From positions 9,379,629-9,443,628 of the forward strand of contig CM067526.1 in NCBI GenBank assembly GCA_034509925.1: DNA of 64,000 nucleotides. The letters run 5' to 3'. Shown in pieces: positions 1 to 9,394 of the stretch. The notes beneath the pieces were generated by a model. That model was not told where the DNA came from, made no database searches, and saw nothing but the letters and a program-made list of their open reading frames with translations. Made by a program: the position numbers and the translations under genes. Each line of letters starts with the position of its first letter. Position 1 is the stretch's first letter. The stretch comes from Hirudinaria manillensis (lineage: Eukaryota; Annelida; Clitellata; Hirudinida; Hirudinidae).

Positions 1-1
1 T

Positions 2-127
2 CTCGTCGTCAACGACAGGACGAAATTAAAAAGAAACGAAACCGGGTGTCTGCTGCCGGAAGGGTCTTCTTTCGCGGAAACGTTGCAACTGATGCAAGAA
101 ATTTCCTGCTTCTTCGTCACGCTGTGA
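2..127 (+). CDS. CPSF2: CPSF2 (CPSF100) 3' end, first array copy, partial
   Basis: The window opens inside the last 41 codons of a CPSF2 copy. The frame starting at base 2 reads through to a TGA at 125-127 and is identical to the C-termini of the two complete copies that follow. The remainder lies to the left of the window, so at least three units exist in the array. The 3' flank, with an AATAAA about 95 bases after the stop, is repeated after each copy. CPSF100 is a non-catalytic subunit of the mRNA 3'-end cleavage and polyadenylation complex. Confidence 0.9.
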   Translation, partial: LVVNDRTKLKRNETGCLLPEGSSFAETLQLMQEISCFFVTL

Positions 128-341
128 TGAGGTCAGATTTTTGATGGTTGCTTCTATTAATTTTTCTCCAGATCAGATTCAACGAATTGTAAAAGAAGAT
201 AATTAAGAATTTTTATGAATAAACAACTTATTTAATTGAATTAAGTCTTGATTGAGTTTGTTAATTGAATTGATTCAACAATTAAATGTGCATTTTGCTT
301 TATTCTAACTTTATTATTTTTGATAAACTTTTGTTAGACAT

Positions 342-524
342 TTGATTTTCGAAATGTATGGTTTAGCAAAAGTTTTAAGCAATTGTTTACTTTTGCGCCC
401 CCGTAATTTTTTGATTAAAAAATTTATTAATATTCAGAATCTTTTGCGTCGACCTGCTGGTCGCGGCGCAAGCTCTATCCCAATACTCAGCCAGCGAATC
501 GTAATTAACTGCTCGAGTTTCTAG
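342..524 (+). other. Leader ORF of 60 codons just upstream of CPSF2 (also at 2889-3071)
   Basis: A 60-codon frame starting MIFEMYGLAKVL ends 11 bases before the CPSF2 start codon and is repeated in the next unit because the unit is repeated. It has no recognisable domain. It may be an upstream ORF in the 5' leader, or simply open by chance; the copies being identical adds no evidence of coding. The leader turns GC-rich from about 448. Confidence 0.25.
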
Positions 525-535
525 CGTTAAATAAA

Positions 536-2674
536 ATGCCGTCGATTATCAAATTCACCGCCCTTTATGACGATAAGGTCGAGACGCCATCTTGTTACAT
601 GCTCCAAGTGAACGAAATAAAAATACTTTTGGACTGCGGTTGGAACGAGAGCTTTGACGTGCGCCTCGTCGAGAACGTCAAACCTCACGTCCGCGACATA
701 GACGCCGTGTTCCTCTCGTACCCCGACCTATATCATCTCGGTGCGCTGCCCTTCCTCGTGGCCAAGATGGGCCTGTCGTGCCCAGTTTACGCCACCGTAC
801 CGGTTTCGACCATGGGCCAGCTATTCATGTACGACGTCCACTCGTCCAAAGACGACGTGGAAGACTTTGATTTATTTTCTATCGACGACATCGACACGAC
901 ATTCGACAGAATCAGGCAACTCGCTTACGACGAGTCGGTCAGCGTTCTCGGCAGCAGAGGAACGACCCTGCAAGTGGCCGCCTTACCCGCAGGTCACATG
1001 GTCGGTGGAGCGATGTGGAAGATAGTTCAGGACGACGGAGAAGTCATTGTGTACGGAGTCGACTTCAATCACCGCAAAGAAAGACACCTGGATGGCTGCT
1101 CGTTCGGAGGCATTTTCCGACCTCAGCTTCTCATAACGGACTCCTTCTCTTCTGATCAGGTCCGACTAAAAAGAGTCTCCAAAGATGAACAGCTTGCTAG
1201 CACGGTTTTGAAGACGCTGGAGAACGGCGGGAACGTTCTCGTACCCGTGGACACCGCAGGCAGGGTACTCGAGGTGGCCTACATTCTCGAACAGATGTGG
1301 GAAAGAGAGTGTAGCTCTCTTACAAATGCCTACAAACTGGTACTGATGAGCCGCGTAGCTCACAGCGTCCTGCAATGTGCCAAGTTGGTAAAATCGGAGT
1401 GGATGTCCGAGAAGATCAGAAAAGCCATGGAGACGCATCTGACCGACGATTTTCAATTCAAGAACCTTCGAATATGCCACAACATGGAGGAATTGGATCG
1501 CATGTCGGGCCCTAAAGTGGTCTTGGCAAGTAGTGCCGACATGGAGAGCGGCTACTCTAGAGACTTGTTCGTCGATTGGTGCGAACGACCCAACAACGCT
1601 ATCATACTCACCAGTCGTACTTCTCCTGGAACCTTATCGCGTGCGCTCATCGACAATCCAAATCAGAAATCAGTCACCCTCAAGTTGAAAAAGAAAATTC
1701 AAATCTCCGAAGCCTCTGAAATCAGCGAATACCGAAAGAGGAGGCAAGCCGAGCGCATCAAGATCGAGACCGCCGAGGACGTCTCGAGCCCGGATTGCAA
1801 AGACGACTCGGAAGATCCATGCACGGCGTTCAGGATCGGCCACGACTACACCGTTAAGAGACCCCTGAAACGAAAAGCTCAAAACTACCCAAAACTGTCG
1901 AAGAGACCGTGCCCCATGTTCCCTCTGGACAAATGCTACTACAAACAATCGGATTACGGGGCACATTACGACCCCCAACTCTTCTCTAAAGACACGGTCA
2001 CGAATAACAAACGGATCGAAGAAACACCCGTAGAAGAAGAGGTTGAAAAACCGATGACCAAGAGCGTGTCGGTCGATCGCACTCTTGGAATCTCTGCTGG
2101 TCTGACTTTCATTGACTTTGACGGAAAATCGGACATTGAGTACTTGCAGAGTGTGGTATCGCAGATGAAACCTCTGCAAATTATACTTGCCAAGGGAGGA
2201 TCCTCTTTGTCGTCAAAACAAGAGACGGAACTTTCCAAGAGCTGCAACAAAATAATCTTCCCAAAATCGAACGAAGTCATCGACGCCACAATTCGTTATT
2301 GCGACTCAGTGGTAGAAGGGTCTGATGCTTTGATGAGATCTTTGCAGTGGAAGAAGGTGAAGAACTACGAGGTAACCTGGATCGATTCCGTGGTCCAAGA
2401 GGTGGAGGAGGGTCAGGTCCGACTGGAACTACCGCCTCCGGAGGTGATGGAGTCGAAAGACAAAATCTTCGTCAACAGTCAGAGACTCTCCTCATTCAAA
2501 GAACACCTGGTGAGGCGAGGCTTCAAAGTCGAATTTTCCACCGACGGTCTCGTCGTCAACGACAGGACGAAATTAAAAAGAAACGAAACCGGGTGTCTGC
2601 TGCCGGAAGGGTCTTCTTTCGCGGAAACGTTGCAACTGATGCAAGAAATTTCCTGCTTCTTCGTCACGCTGTGA
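536..2674 (+). CDS. CPSF2: CPSF2 / CPSF100, cleavage and polyadenylation specificity factor subunit 2, array copy 2
   Basis: Uninterrupted 712-codon frame starting MPSIIKFTAL, where the human protein starts MTSIIKLTTL. Order: metallo-beta-lactamase fold (about residues 1-240), beta-CASP domain (about 240-365, containing NVLVPVDTAGRVLE), a lysine/arginine-rich linker (about 370-480) and a conserved C-terminal domain beginning near residue 520. The zinc-binding HxHxDH motif is absent: the site reads SYPDLYHLGALP, as expected for CPSF100, the inactive partner of the CPSF73 endonuclease in the pre-mRNA 3' processing complex. At 712 residues it is somewhat shorter than human (about 782), mainly in the linker. 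It has no introns, unlike every other multi-domain gene here, and is clearly GC-richer than the surrounding DNA. The ATG was chosen by alignment to the family N-terminus. Confidence 0.95.
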   Translation: MPSIIKFTALYDDKVETPSCYMLQVNEIKILLDCGWNESFDVRLVENVKPHVRDIDAVFLSYPDLYHLGALPFLVAKMGLSCPVYATVPVSTMGQLFMYDVHSSKDDVEDFDLFSIDDIDTTFDRIRQLAYDESVSVLGSRGTTLQVAALPAGHMVGGAMWKIVQDDGEVIVYGVDFNHRKERHLDGCSFGGIFRPQLLITDSFSSDQVRLKRVSKDEQLASTVLKTLENGGNVLVPVDTAGRVLEVAYILEQMWERECSSLTNAYKLVLMSRVAHSVLQCAKLVKSEWMSEKIRKAMETHLTDDFQFKNLRICHNMEELDRMSGPKVVLASSADMESGYSRDLFVDWCERPNNAIILTSRTSPGTLSRALIDNPNQKSVTLKLKKKIQISEASEISEYRKRRQAERIKIETAEDVSSPDCKDDSEDPCTAFRIGHDYTVKRPLKRKAQNYPKLSKRPCPMFPLDKCYYKQSDYGAHYDPQLFSKDTVTNNKRIEETPVEEEVEKPMTKSVSVDRTLGISAGLTFIDFDGKSDIEYLQSVVSQMKPLQIILAKGGSSLSSKQETELSKSCNKIIFPKSNEVIDATIRYCDSVVEGSDALMRSLQWKKVKNYEVTWIDSVVQEVEEGQVRLELPPPEVMESKDKIFVNSQRLSSFKEHLVRRGFKVEFSTDGLVVNDRTKLKRNETGCLLPEGSSFAETLQLMQEISCFFVTL

Positions 2675-3082
2675 TGAGGTCAGATTTTTGATGGTTGCTT
2701 CTATTAATTTTTCTCCAGATCAGATTCAACGAATTGTAAAAGAAGATAATTAAGAATTTTTATGAATAAACAACTTATTTAATTGAATTAAGTCTTGATT
2801 GAGTTTGTTAATTGAATTGATTCAACAATTAAATGTGCATTTTGCTTTATTCTAACTTTATTATTTTTGATAAACTTTTGTTAGACATTTGATTTTCGAA
2901 ATGTATGGTTTAGCAAAAGTTTTAAGCAATTGTTTACTTTTGCGCCCCCGTAATTTTTTGATTAAAAAATTTATTAATATTCAGAATCTTTTGCGTCGAC
3001 CTGCTGGTCGCGGCGCAAGCTCTATCCCAATACTCAGCCAGCGAATCGTAATTAACTGCTCGAGTTTCTAGCGTTAAATAAA

Positions 3083-5221
3083 ATGCCGTCGATTATCAAA
3101 TTCACCGCCCTTTATGACGATAAGGTCGAGACGCCATCTTGTTACATGCTCCAAGTGAACGAAATAAAAATACTTTTGGACTGCGGTTGGAACGAGAGCT
3201 TTGACGTGCGCCTCGTCGAGAACGTCAAACCTCACGTCCGCGACATAGACGCCGTGTTCCTCTCGTACCCCGACCTATATCATCTCGGTGCGCTGCCCTT
3301 CCTCGTGGCCAAGATGGGCCTGTCGTGCCCAGTTTACGCCACCGTACCGGTTTCGACCATGGGCCAGCTATTCATGTACGACGTCCACTCGTCCAAAGAC
3401 GACGTGGAAGACTTTGATTTATTTTCTATCGACGACATCGACACGACATTCGACAGAATCAGGCAACTCGCTTACGACGAGTCGGTCAGCGTTCTCGGCA
3501 GCAGAGGAACGACCCTGCAAGTGGCCGCCTTACCCGCAGGTCACATGGTCGGTGGAGCGATGTGGAAGATAGTTCAGGACGACGGAGAAGTCATTGTGTA
3601 CGGAGTCGACTTCAATCACCGCAAAGAAAGACACCTGGATGGCTGCTCGTTCGGAGGCATTTTCCGACCTCAGCTTCTCATAACGGACTCCTTCTCTTCT
3701 GATCAGGTCCGACTAAAAAGAGTCTCCAAAGATGAACAGCTTGCTAGCACGGTTTTGAAGACGCTGGAGAACGGCGGGAACGTTCTCGTACCCGTGGACA
3801 CCGCAGGCAGGGTACTCGAGGTGGCCTACATTCTCGAACAGATGTGGGAAAGAGAGTGTAGCTCTCTTACAAATGCCTACAAACTGGTACTGATGAGCCG
3901 CGTAGCTCACAGCGTCCTGCAATGTGCCAAGTTGGTAAAATCGGAGTGGATGTCCGAGAAGATCAGAAAAGCCATGGAGACGCATCTGACCGACGATTTT
4001 CAATTCAAGAACCTTCGAATATGCCACAACATGGAGGAATTGGATCGCATGTCGGGCCCTAAAGTGGTCTTGGCAAGTAGTGCCGACATGGAGAGCGGCT
4101 ACTCTAGAGACTTGTTCGTCGATTGGTGCGAACGACCCAACAACGCTATCATACTCACCAGTCGTACTTCTCCTGGAACCTTATCGCGTGCGCTCATCGA
4201 CAATCCAAATCAGAAATCAGTCACCCTCAAGTTGAAAAAGAAAATTCAAATCTCCGAAGCCTCTGAAATCAGCGAATACCGAAAGAGGAGGCAAGCCGAG
4301 CGCATCAAGATCGAGACCGCCGAGGACGTCTCGAGCCCGGATTGCAAAGACGACTCGGAAGATCCATGCACGGCGTTCAGGATCGGCCACGACTACACCG
4401 TTAAGAGACCCCTGAAACGAAAAGCTCAAAACTACCCAAAACTGTCGAAGAGACCGTGCCCCATGTTCCCTCTGGACAAATGCTACTACAAACAATCGGA
4501 TTACGGGGCACATTACGACCCCCAACTCTTCTCTAAAGACACGGTCACGAATAACAAACGGATCGAAGAAACACCCGTAGAAGAAGAGGTTGAAAAACCG
4601 ATGACCAAGAGCGTGTCGGTCGATCGCACTCTTGGAATCTCTGCTGGTCTGACTTTCATTGACTTTGACGGAAAATCGGACATTGAGTACTTGCAGAGTG
4701 TGGTATCGCAGATGAAACCTCTGCAAATTATACTTGCCAAGGGAGGATCCTCTTTGTCGTCAAAACAAGAGACGGAACTTTCCAAGAGCTGCAACAAAAT
4801 AATCTTCCCAAAATCGAACGAAGTCATCGACGCCACAATTCGTTATTGCGACTCAGTGGTAGAAGGGTCTGATGCTTTGATGAGATCTTTGCAGTGGAAG
4901 AAGGTGAAGAACTACGAGGTAACCTGGATCGATTCCGTGGTCCAAGAGGTGGAGGAGGGTCAGGTCCGACTGGAACTACCGCCTCCGGAGGTGATGGAGT
5001 CGAAAGACAAAATCTTCGTCAACAGTCAGAGACTCTCCTCATTCAAAGAACACCTGGTGAGGCGAGGCTTCAAAGTCGAATTTTCCACCGACGGTCTCGT
5101 CGTCAACGACAGGACGAAATTAAAAAGAAACGAAACCGGGTGTCTGCTGCCGGAAGGGTCTTCTTTCGCGGAAACGTTGCAACTGATGCAAGAAATTTCC
5201 TGCTTCTTCGTCACGCTGTGA
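3083..5221 (+). CDS. CPSF2: CPSF2 / CPSF100, array copy 3
   Basis: Encodes exactly the same 712-residue protein as the copy at 536-2674, 2547 bases further on, and I saw no base difference between the two coding regions where I compared them. The same domains apply: degenerate metallo-beta-lactamase, beta-CASP, basic linker, C-terminal domain. It is the last complete unit. Its 3' flank carries at least two single-base differences from the flanks of the earlier units, near 5360 and 5383, before homology stops near 5408. Whether all copies are expressed cannot be seen; each has the same roughly 400-base upstream segment. Confidence 0.95.
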   Translation: MPSIIKFTALYDDKVETPSCYMLQVNEIKILLDCGWNESFDVRLVENVKPHVRDIDAVFLSYPDLYHLGALPFLVAKMGLSCPVYATVPVSTMGQLFMYDVHSSKDDVEDFDLFSIDDIDTTFDRIRQLAYDESVSVLGSRGTTLQVAALPAGHMVGGAMWKIVQDDGEVIVYGVDFNHRKERHLDGCSFGGIFRPQLLITDSFSSDQVRLKRVSKDEQLASTVLKTLENGGNVLVPVDTAGRVLEVAYILEQMWERECSSLTNAYKLVLMSRVAHSVLQCAKLVKSEWMSEKIRKAMETHLTDDFQFKNLRICHNMEELDRMSGPKVVLASSADMESGYSRDLFVDWCERPNNAIILTSRTSPGTLSRALIDNPNQKSVTLKLKKKIQISEASEISEYRKRRQAERIKIETAEDVSSPDCKDDSEDPCTAFRIGHDYTVKRPLKRKAQNYPKLSKRPCPMFPLDKCYYKQSDYGAHYDPQLFSKDTVTNNKRIEETPVEEEVEKPMTKSVSVDRTLGISAGLTFIDFDGKSDIEYLQSVVSQMKPLQIILAKGGSSLSSKQETELSKSCNKIIFPKSNEVIDATIRYCDSVVEGSDALMRSLQWKKVKNYEVTWIDSVVQEVEEGQVRLELPPPEVMESKDKIFVNSQRLSSFKEHLVRRGFKVEFSTDGLVVNDRTKLKRNETGCLLPEGSSFAETLQLMQEISCFFVTL

Positions 5222-5408
5222 TGAGGTCAGATTTTTGATGGTTGCTTCTATTAATTTTTCTCCAGATCAGATTCAACGAATTGTAAAAGAAGATAATTAA
5301 GAATTTTTATGAATAAACAACTTATTTAATTGAATTAAGTCTTGATTGAGTTTGTTAATTGGATTGATTCAACAATTAAATGTACATTTTGCTTTATTCT
5401 AACTTTAT

Positions 5409-5576
5409 TTTTTTTTGACTTTATTATTTCCAGGTATATTTTAAGAACAAAACTATTGTGAGACCTCTTAATGTAAACACTACTCTCAAGTAAGAAACAA
5501 AACATTCGAATAAGACGGCGACGTCGTTACTCTTCCGATAATGGAGATTCTTTAGCATAATGAAATTAATATCAAT
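5409..5576. other. Array boundary spacer
   Basis: Unique AT-rich DNA after the CPSF2 array. It contains a second run resembling the T-rich unit end (around 5419-5430), which could have served as microhomology for the duplication. No gene seen. Confidence 0.5.
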
Positions 5577-6125
5577 ATTTTTTTTTATTTATTCGATACG
5601 AACGAAGGACCGAGGCCTCTGACACGTTCCGAAAAACAACTGAAGCGCAAATAGAACATAAACAATCGCCATTCGGGCTTTAAAAAAAAGACAAAAAAAA
5701 CTCTTGTACAAATGTAAACTCTTAGGGTTCTTGGTATTTAAGGTATTGGTTAAGGTTTAGTTTGCGGATCTCAGCATTGAAGCGGGACGTAGTTGAGAAG
5801 TTAACGACATGGGCTGGCAGTGTGTTCCAGGATTTGACAATTCGATTGCAGAAAAAGTATTTGGAAGTTTTTACAACGGAATTTGTTTGTCCTGAGTTTG
5901 TAGTTGTGGCCTCTGGTCCTAGTGTATGTTGATCTGTTGAGAATAGTGGATATTTTGCTATTAGTAAGGCCTTTTATTAGTTTAAAACATATGGTGAGAT
6001 CGGCCAGTAGTCGACGTTTTTCTAGGGTGGGTAATTTAAGAATCTTTTGTCTCAGCAGGTATGGATATTTGGCCAGTGTGGGAATGGCCTTGGTGAATGG
6101 CCACGAAAACTCTCTTAGACTTTGA
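5577..6125 (-). mobile_element. CR1-like LINE, 3' end (RT C-terminus plus 3' UTR), decayed
   Basis: On the minus strand, 5725-6120 reads as the C-terminal part of a non-LTR reverse transcriptase ORF: LPTLEKRRLLADLTICFKLI, then IVKSWNTLPAHVVNFSTTSR and a terminal FNAEIRKLNLNQY. One frameshift lies near 5885. The 3' UTR continues to about 5577 and ends in an AATAAATAAAAA-like tail, typical of a LINE terminus. It is 5'-truncated and inactive. Confidence 0.8.
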
Positions 6126-6149
6126 CAAAGAGAAGGACGAGATGAAGCG

Positions 6150-7430
6150 CAGAGCTAACAACGTCTACCCTCCAAGCCAGGCACTAACGACGCGGACCTC
6201 TTTAGTGCCTTTGGTGAAAGTAACTTAACTGTAAAACCTCGAGTATTGAGAACCAGACGCCTTGGACGAGACACAAAAGACTTGTCTGCAAATAATTCCA
6301 TTTATAGAATTATTGTCTACTATCGTCCTGGAGGTTTCGATTTAGAGGTTTCCAACTATGCCTGTGAAAGTATTAAATGCCTATATCACCTCTGCTCAAC
6401 TAAGCACACCATCTGTCTTCTCGGTGACTTAAATCTTCTTGCCTTAGATTGGACCCACCTCACAGCACCCAACAATAACATCTACAAACATTTCTTTGAA
6501 TTCTTTAACAACTGTGGCCTCCATCAATTTATAACAACTCCTACACGTCAAGTAAACATCCTGGATCTCGTTTTTTCAAACGATTCCCAGTTTATCTCAA
6601 AGATCGAAGTGATGTGCCCCATCTCAACTAGTGACCACAATGTAATTGTTCTCAGACCAAATATTCTCAGTTATCTACCTATAAACCAACAACTGTTGCC
6701 ATCATCTTTTGACTTTAAGAAAGGAGATTGCTCGATGATTAATGAATACCTCCCATATATCGATTGGAACGCAATATTCCAGTATTGCCCCAATGTGGTC
6801 TCCTGCTGGATTCAATTCAAGCAGCAGATCGATCTGGCCATCCACCTGTTCATACCAAAATTTTCACTTTTCCATCAAAAATGTAAAACCAGATACCCCC
6901 ACTTCATCAACAAACTGCTTAAAGAAAAGTCTAAACTCTGGAAGGCTTGGAGAAAACACGACAATGATGTAAACAAAAATACTTATTCTTTGTTTGCTAA
7001 GAACTGTGCTGCTACGACCAAGATCTATCACCAATCCCAGGAACTTCAACTACTCAAAAGTAAGAATATCGGCCAACTTTACAAGTACGCAAACAGAAAA
7101 ATGCACATGAGGTCTGGGATATCTGAGGTTGCGCTCTCGGATGGCACCCTAACACGCGACCCATTGACAATCGCTGGTGCCTTCAACAACTATTTTTCAA
7201 CAGTCTTCACTATTGGTGATGGCAACAACCCTGGCACTTTCTTCAAATGTAATGCCGGACATTCATTTCACACCTTATACAGTCTACTTGACACTTCTTG
7301 GACTCAAGCCATCACTGTCGGCAGGCCCGGATGGCACTCCGAACATATTCTTGAAAAAATGTGCCTCAACACTAGCTATTCCACTATCTCACCTTTTCGA
7401 CGCATCCTACAAAGATCATAAATTTTTGGG
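6150..7430 (+). mobile_element. CR1-like LINE, endonuclease and start of RT, decayed
   Basis: The plus strand holds the C-terminal half of an apurinic-type endonuclease domain (IIVYYRPGGF, then ICLLGDLNLLALDW, ILDLVFSNDSQF and TSDHNVIVL). This is followed by the linker typical of CR1-like elements (SKLWKAWRKHDND, YKYANRKMH, GAFNNYFSTVF). The RT begins in a different frame (SLSAGPDGTPNIFLKKCAST), so there is at least one frameshift near 7270. It stops near 7430, before the catalytic RT motifs. It lies back to back with the minus-strand LINE tail at 5577-6125. Confidence 0.8.
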
Positions 7431-7767
7431 CCGGCTGTATGCGGTAATTCTGTGGTGTAATTGGTTTCATTATTATAACCTCATAAATTTAGCTTTAGCA
7501 TTGGTTTATTTGTTGTTACTTATTATATTTAACATTACTTAAATAATTCAGCAATTTAAGAAATTATTTCAATACTTCTAAGGTCATTCGAAGAGCTAAC
7601 AATTCGTCCTATGGCCTATGCGCTACCGCTTGGAGTTAAAATGTTAACAAAATCCACAGATTAGCGAAGCGATTGCAGGTTTTTGATATATGAATTTACG
7701 TTTATCGATGAATTGACTAACAAGATTTTAGTTTGTCACTTAAGAAACCAAATTACCTTGTTTCCAG

Positions 7768-7978
7768 GTGGGAACAGTTAGGGCAAACTGTTGGTTGGTT
7801 CGAGATCTTTGGTTGGTTCGATGTACCTTTTGGTGGAGTGAAAAACTCAGGCGTCAGAAGAGAAGGAATCGTGCAAAGCATCAGCTTTTACACTGAATCA
7901 AAAACCACCTGCATTCAAATTTCTAATGAGATTAAGGATGCATTCGTTACTTCACGATCATTTAGTGATACTTGCTAA
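7768..7978 (+). pseudogene. Orphan terminal exon of an ALDH8A1-like aldehyde dehydrogenase, frameshifted
   Basis: After an acceptor (TTTCCAG, ending 7767) the sequence reads VGTVRANCWLVRDL, then in another frame DVPFGGVKNSGVRREG and SFYTESKTTCIQIS. This is the C-terminal signature of ALDH8A1-type 2-aminomuconic semialdehyde dehydrogenase (NCWL..LPFGG.K.SG..REG, then a C-terminal FFTEIKT). The shift is explained by an extra TGGTTGGTTC at 7810-7819, an exact copy of 7792-7801. Removing those 10 bases in principle puts the two parts in one frame. No other exons of the family were found upstream, where LINE debris lies. It could be a pseudogene fragment, or a live exon hit by a sequencing or assembly error. 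Confidence 0.7.
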
Positions 7979-8605
7979 GACTCTTTAACCCGTTGATTGA
8001 CATCTTGTTTTAGTTTTGCTTAAATTCAAGAATAAAATATTTTTAATATTCTTGGGCCGGGCATACTTTGACTGTTGGTAACTTTAACTAATTTAGACCA
8101 CATTAGGTAAAAAAAAAAAACTGGGCATCTCCCTAATGGCCAATTAGCTCAAGAGACCCCCCAGGCTTGCCCTGTAATTAATATGCTGATTGCCGACGCT
8201 CATTCGCTTTTATGCCGGTCCGACCGAGTACTTTTTAATTACCTATGTACACTTCCGCCTAAGCAGTGAATTAGAGTACCTTTGCATAACAATGAGAGTA
8301 ATAAATGTCTTACTTCGAATAAATTATTAGGTGCTAACCTCGTTTTTAACCCTGGTTTTTAATACCTTAATAAATATGTTTTCTTTGAACTCATAATAAG
8401 CAGAGCAAACAAAAAACTCAGAGTTACGATTTTACTAAGCTTTAAGTCACTGAGGCTAAACTGACATATATATATATATATAAGTACAACGACTAGGTTT
8501 CTGTTTAGAAATAAAGAAGATAATTTCAAACTAATTTCAACCTGAGATATATAATAATAAAAAAATAATCATATTTAAAAATAATGATATTAAAATAAGT
8601 ATTAT
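7979..8605. other. Intergenic, no gene seen
   Basis: AT-rich spacer with an AATAAA at about 8032 that may end the dehydrogenase transcript, a poly-A run near 8108 and a (TA)n microsatellite at about 8466-8482. No coding pattern. Confidence 0.5.
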
Positions 8606-8632
8606 GTGATGAATCAATGGCATTTCTACAGA

Positions 8633-9120
8633 ATGTCGACAGGAAATAAACGGAGAATAACGCAGTTTTTGGAGTCTAAATGCAGTGAAACTATGACACG
8701 AATGAAGCAACAAGCGGTAAAAACTATTAAAATTCAGAACAAACAGCTTCGGCAAGCTACAAGACTGGCAATTAATCTCAGGATTGTTTGTGGATGAACT
8801 TTTTTGAGTTGTATAAGCTCCTCTAGTTCAATGAAATATTCGTTAATATTATTAAATCTACGAATTAAAACGAGTCAATAAATCAGTGATTTTGATAAAA
8901 AACAATGTTATTTAAATAAAAGCGAAATTTTAAGAAAAACATGAAAATGATATGTAAGACTAGAATAATTTCTAGAAGGTTGAAGTCTAAGCAAAGAACT
9001 CCCAGACTTATTGGCCAGAATAGTACTGGTATTACTGGCGCCCCGAGATGCAAATTAAAATCCGATGTGACCAAAATATCAACATTAAAGAATAATTACA
9101 GAAGTTTGCGACTTTGTTAA
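8633..9120 (+). CDS. Possible two-exon gene for a small basic protein, unrecognised
   Basis: A candidate first exon, 8633-8785, follows a good acceptor-like TTTCTACAG and starts MSTGNKRRITQFLESK. It is rich in K, R, Q and likely helical. A second open stretch, 8959-9120, reads TRIISRRLKSKQRTPR onward and ends in TAA. Joining with donor GTTTGT at 8786 and acceptor at 8957-8958 keeps phase 0 and gives about 104 residues, strongly basic. The second acceptor is poor. I recognise no family. It may equally be two chance frames. Confidence 0.3.
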
Positions 9121-9394
9121 TCCGGAGGTGAATCCATATCAATTATTTGGCTCAAGTGAAAGTGGTTTATCCGTCATTGTGCACGTAACAAAATACAAAT
9201 TGTTCATTACCGATATGTAACCATTAAATTGGCATTAAATTATTGGTATAAAAATACTATAAAATACTAGGAAGACGTGCAAAGTCTAGACGTTGGTGTG
9301 GTTGTCGGCATTCAAGTATTTATAAGAAAATGATAGGATTGGAGTAACGCAAGGGATAGAAAGTGATGCCTACGATGGATAGATGGACATCGAA

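Larger units (their letters stand above)
1..5408 (+). repeat. Head-to-tail tandem array, 2547-base unit containing CPSF2
   Basis: Base 1 matches base 2548 and base 5095. Each unit contains one complete CPSF2 frame plus about 408 bases of spacer from stop to next ATG. The spacer is AT-rich, with AATAAA and a T-rich stretch, and ends in a GC-richer leader. Units 1 and 2 look identical over their shared length. The last unit departs near 5400. This is either a very recent (or homogenised) tandem duplication or an assembly artefact from a collapsed or over-extended repeat. Confidence 0.93.

Noticed and set aside
1166-2289. Minus-strand frames over CPSF2 (and their copies at 3713-4836)
   Set aside because: They lie antisense inside a clearly coding gene, have no recognisable domains and exist because the GC-rich CPSF2 codons leave the opposite strand open.
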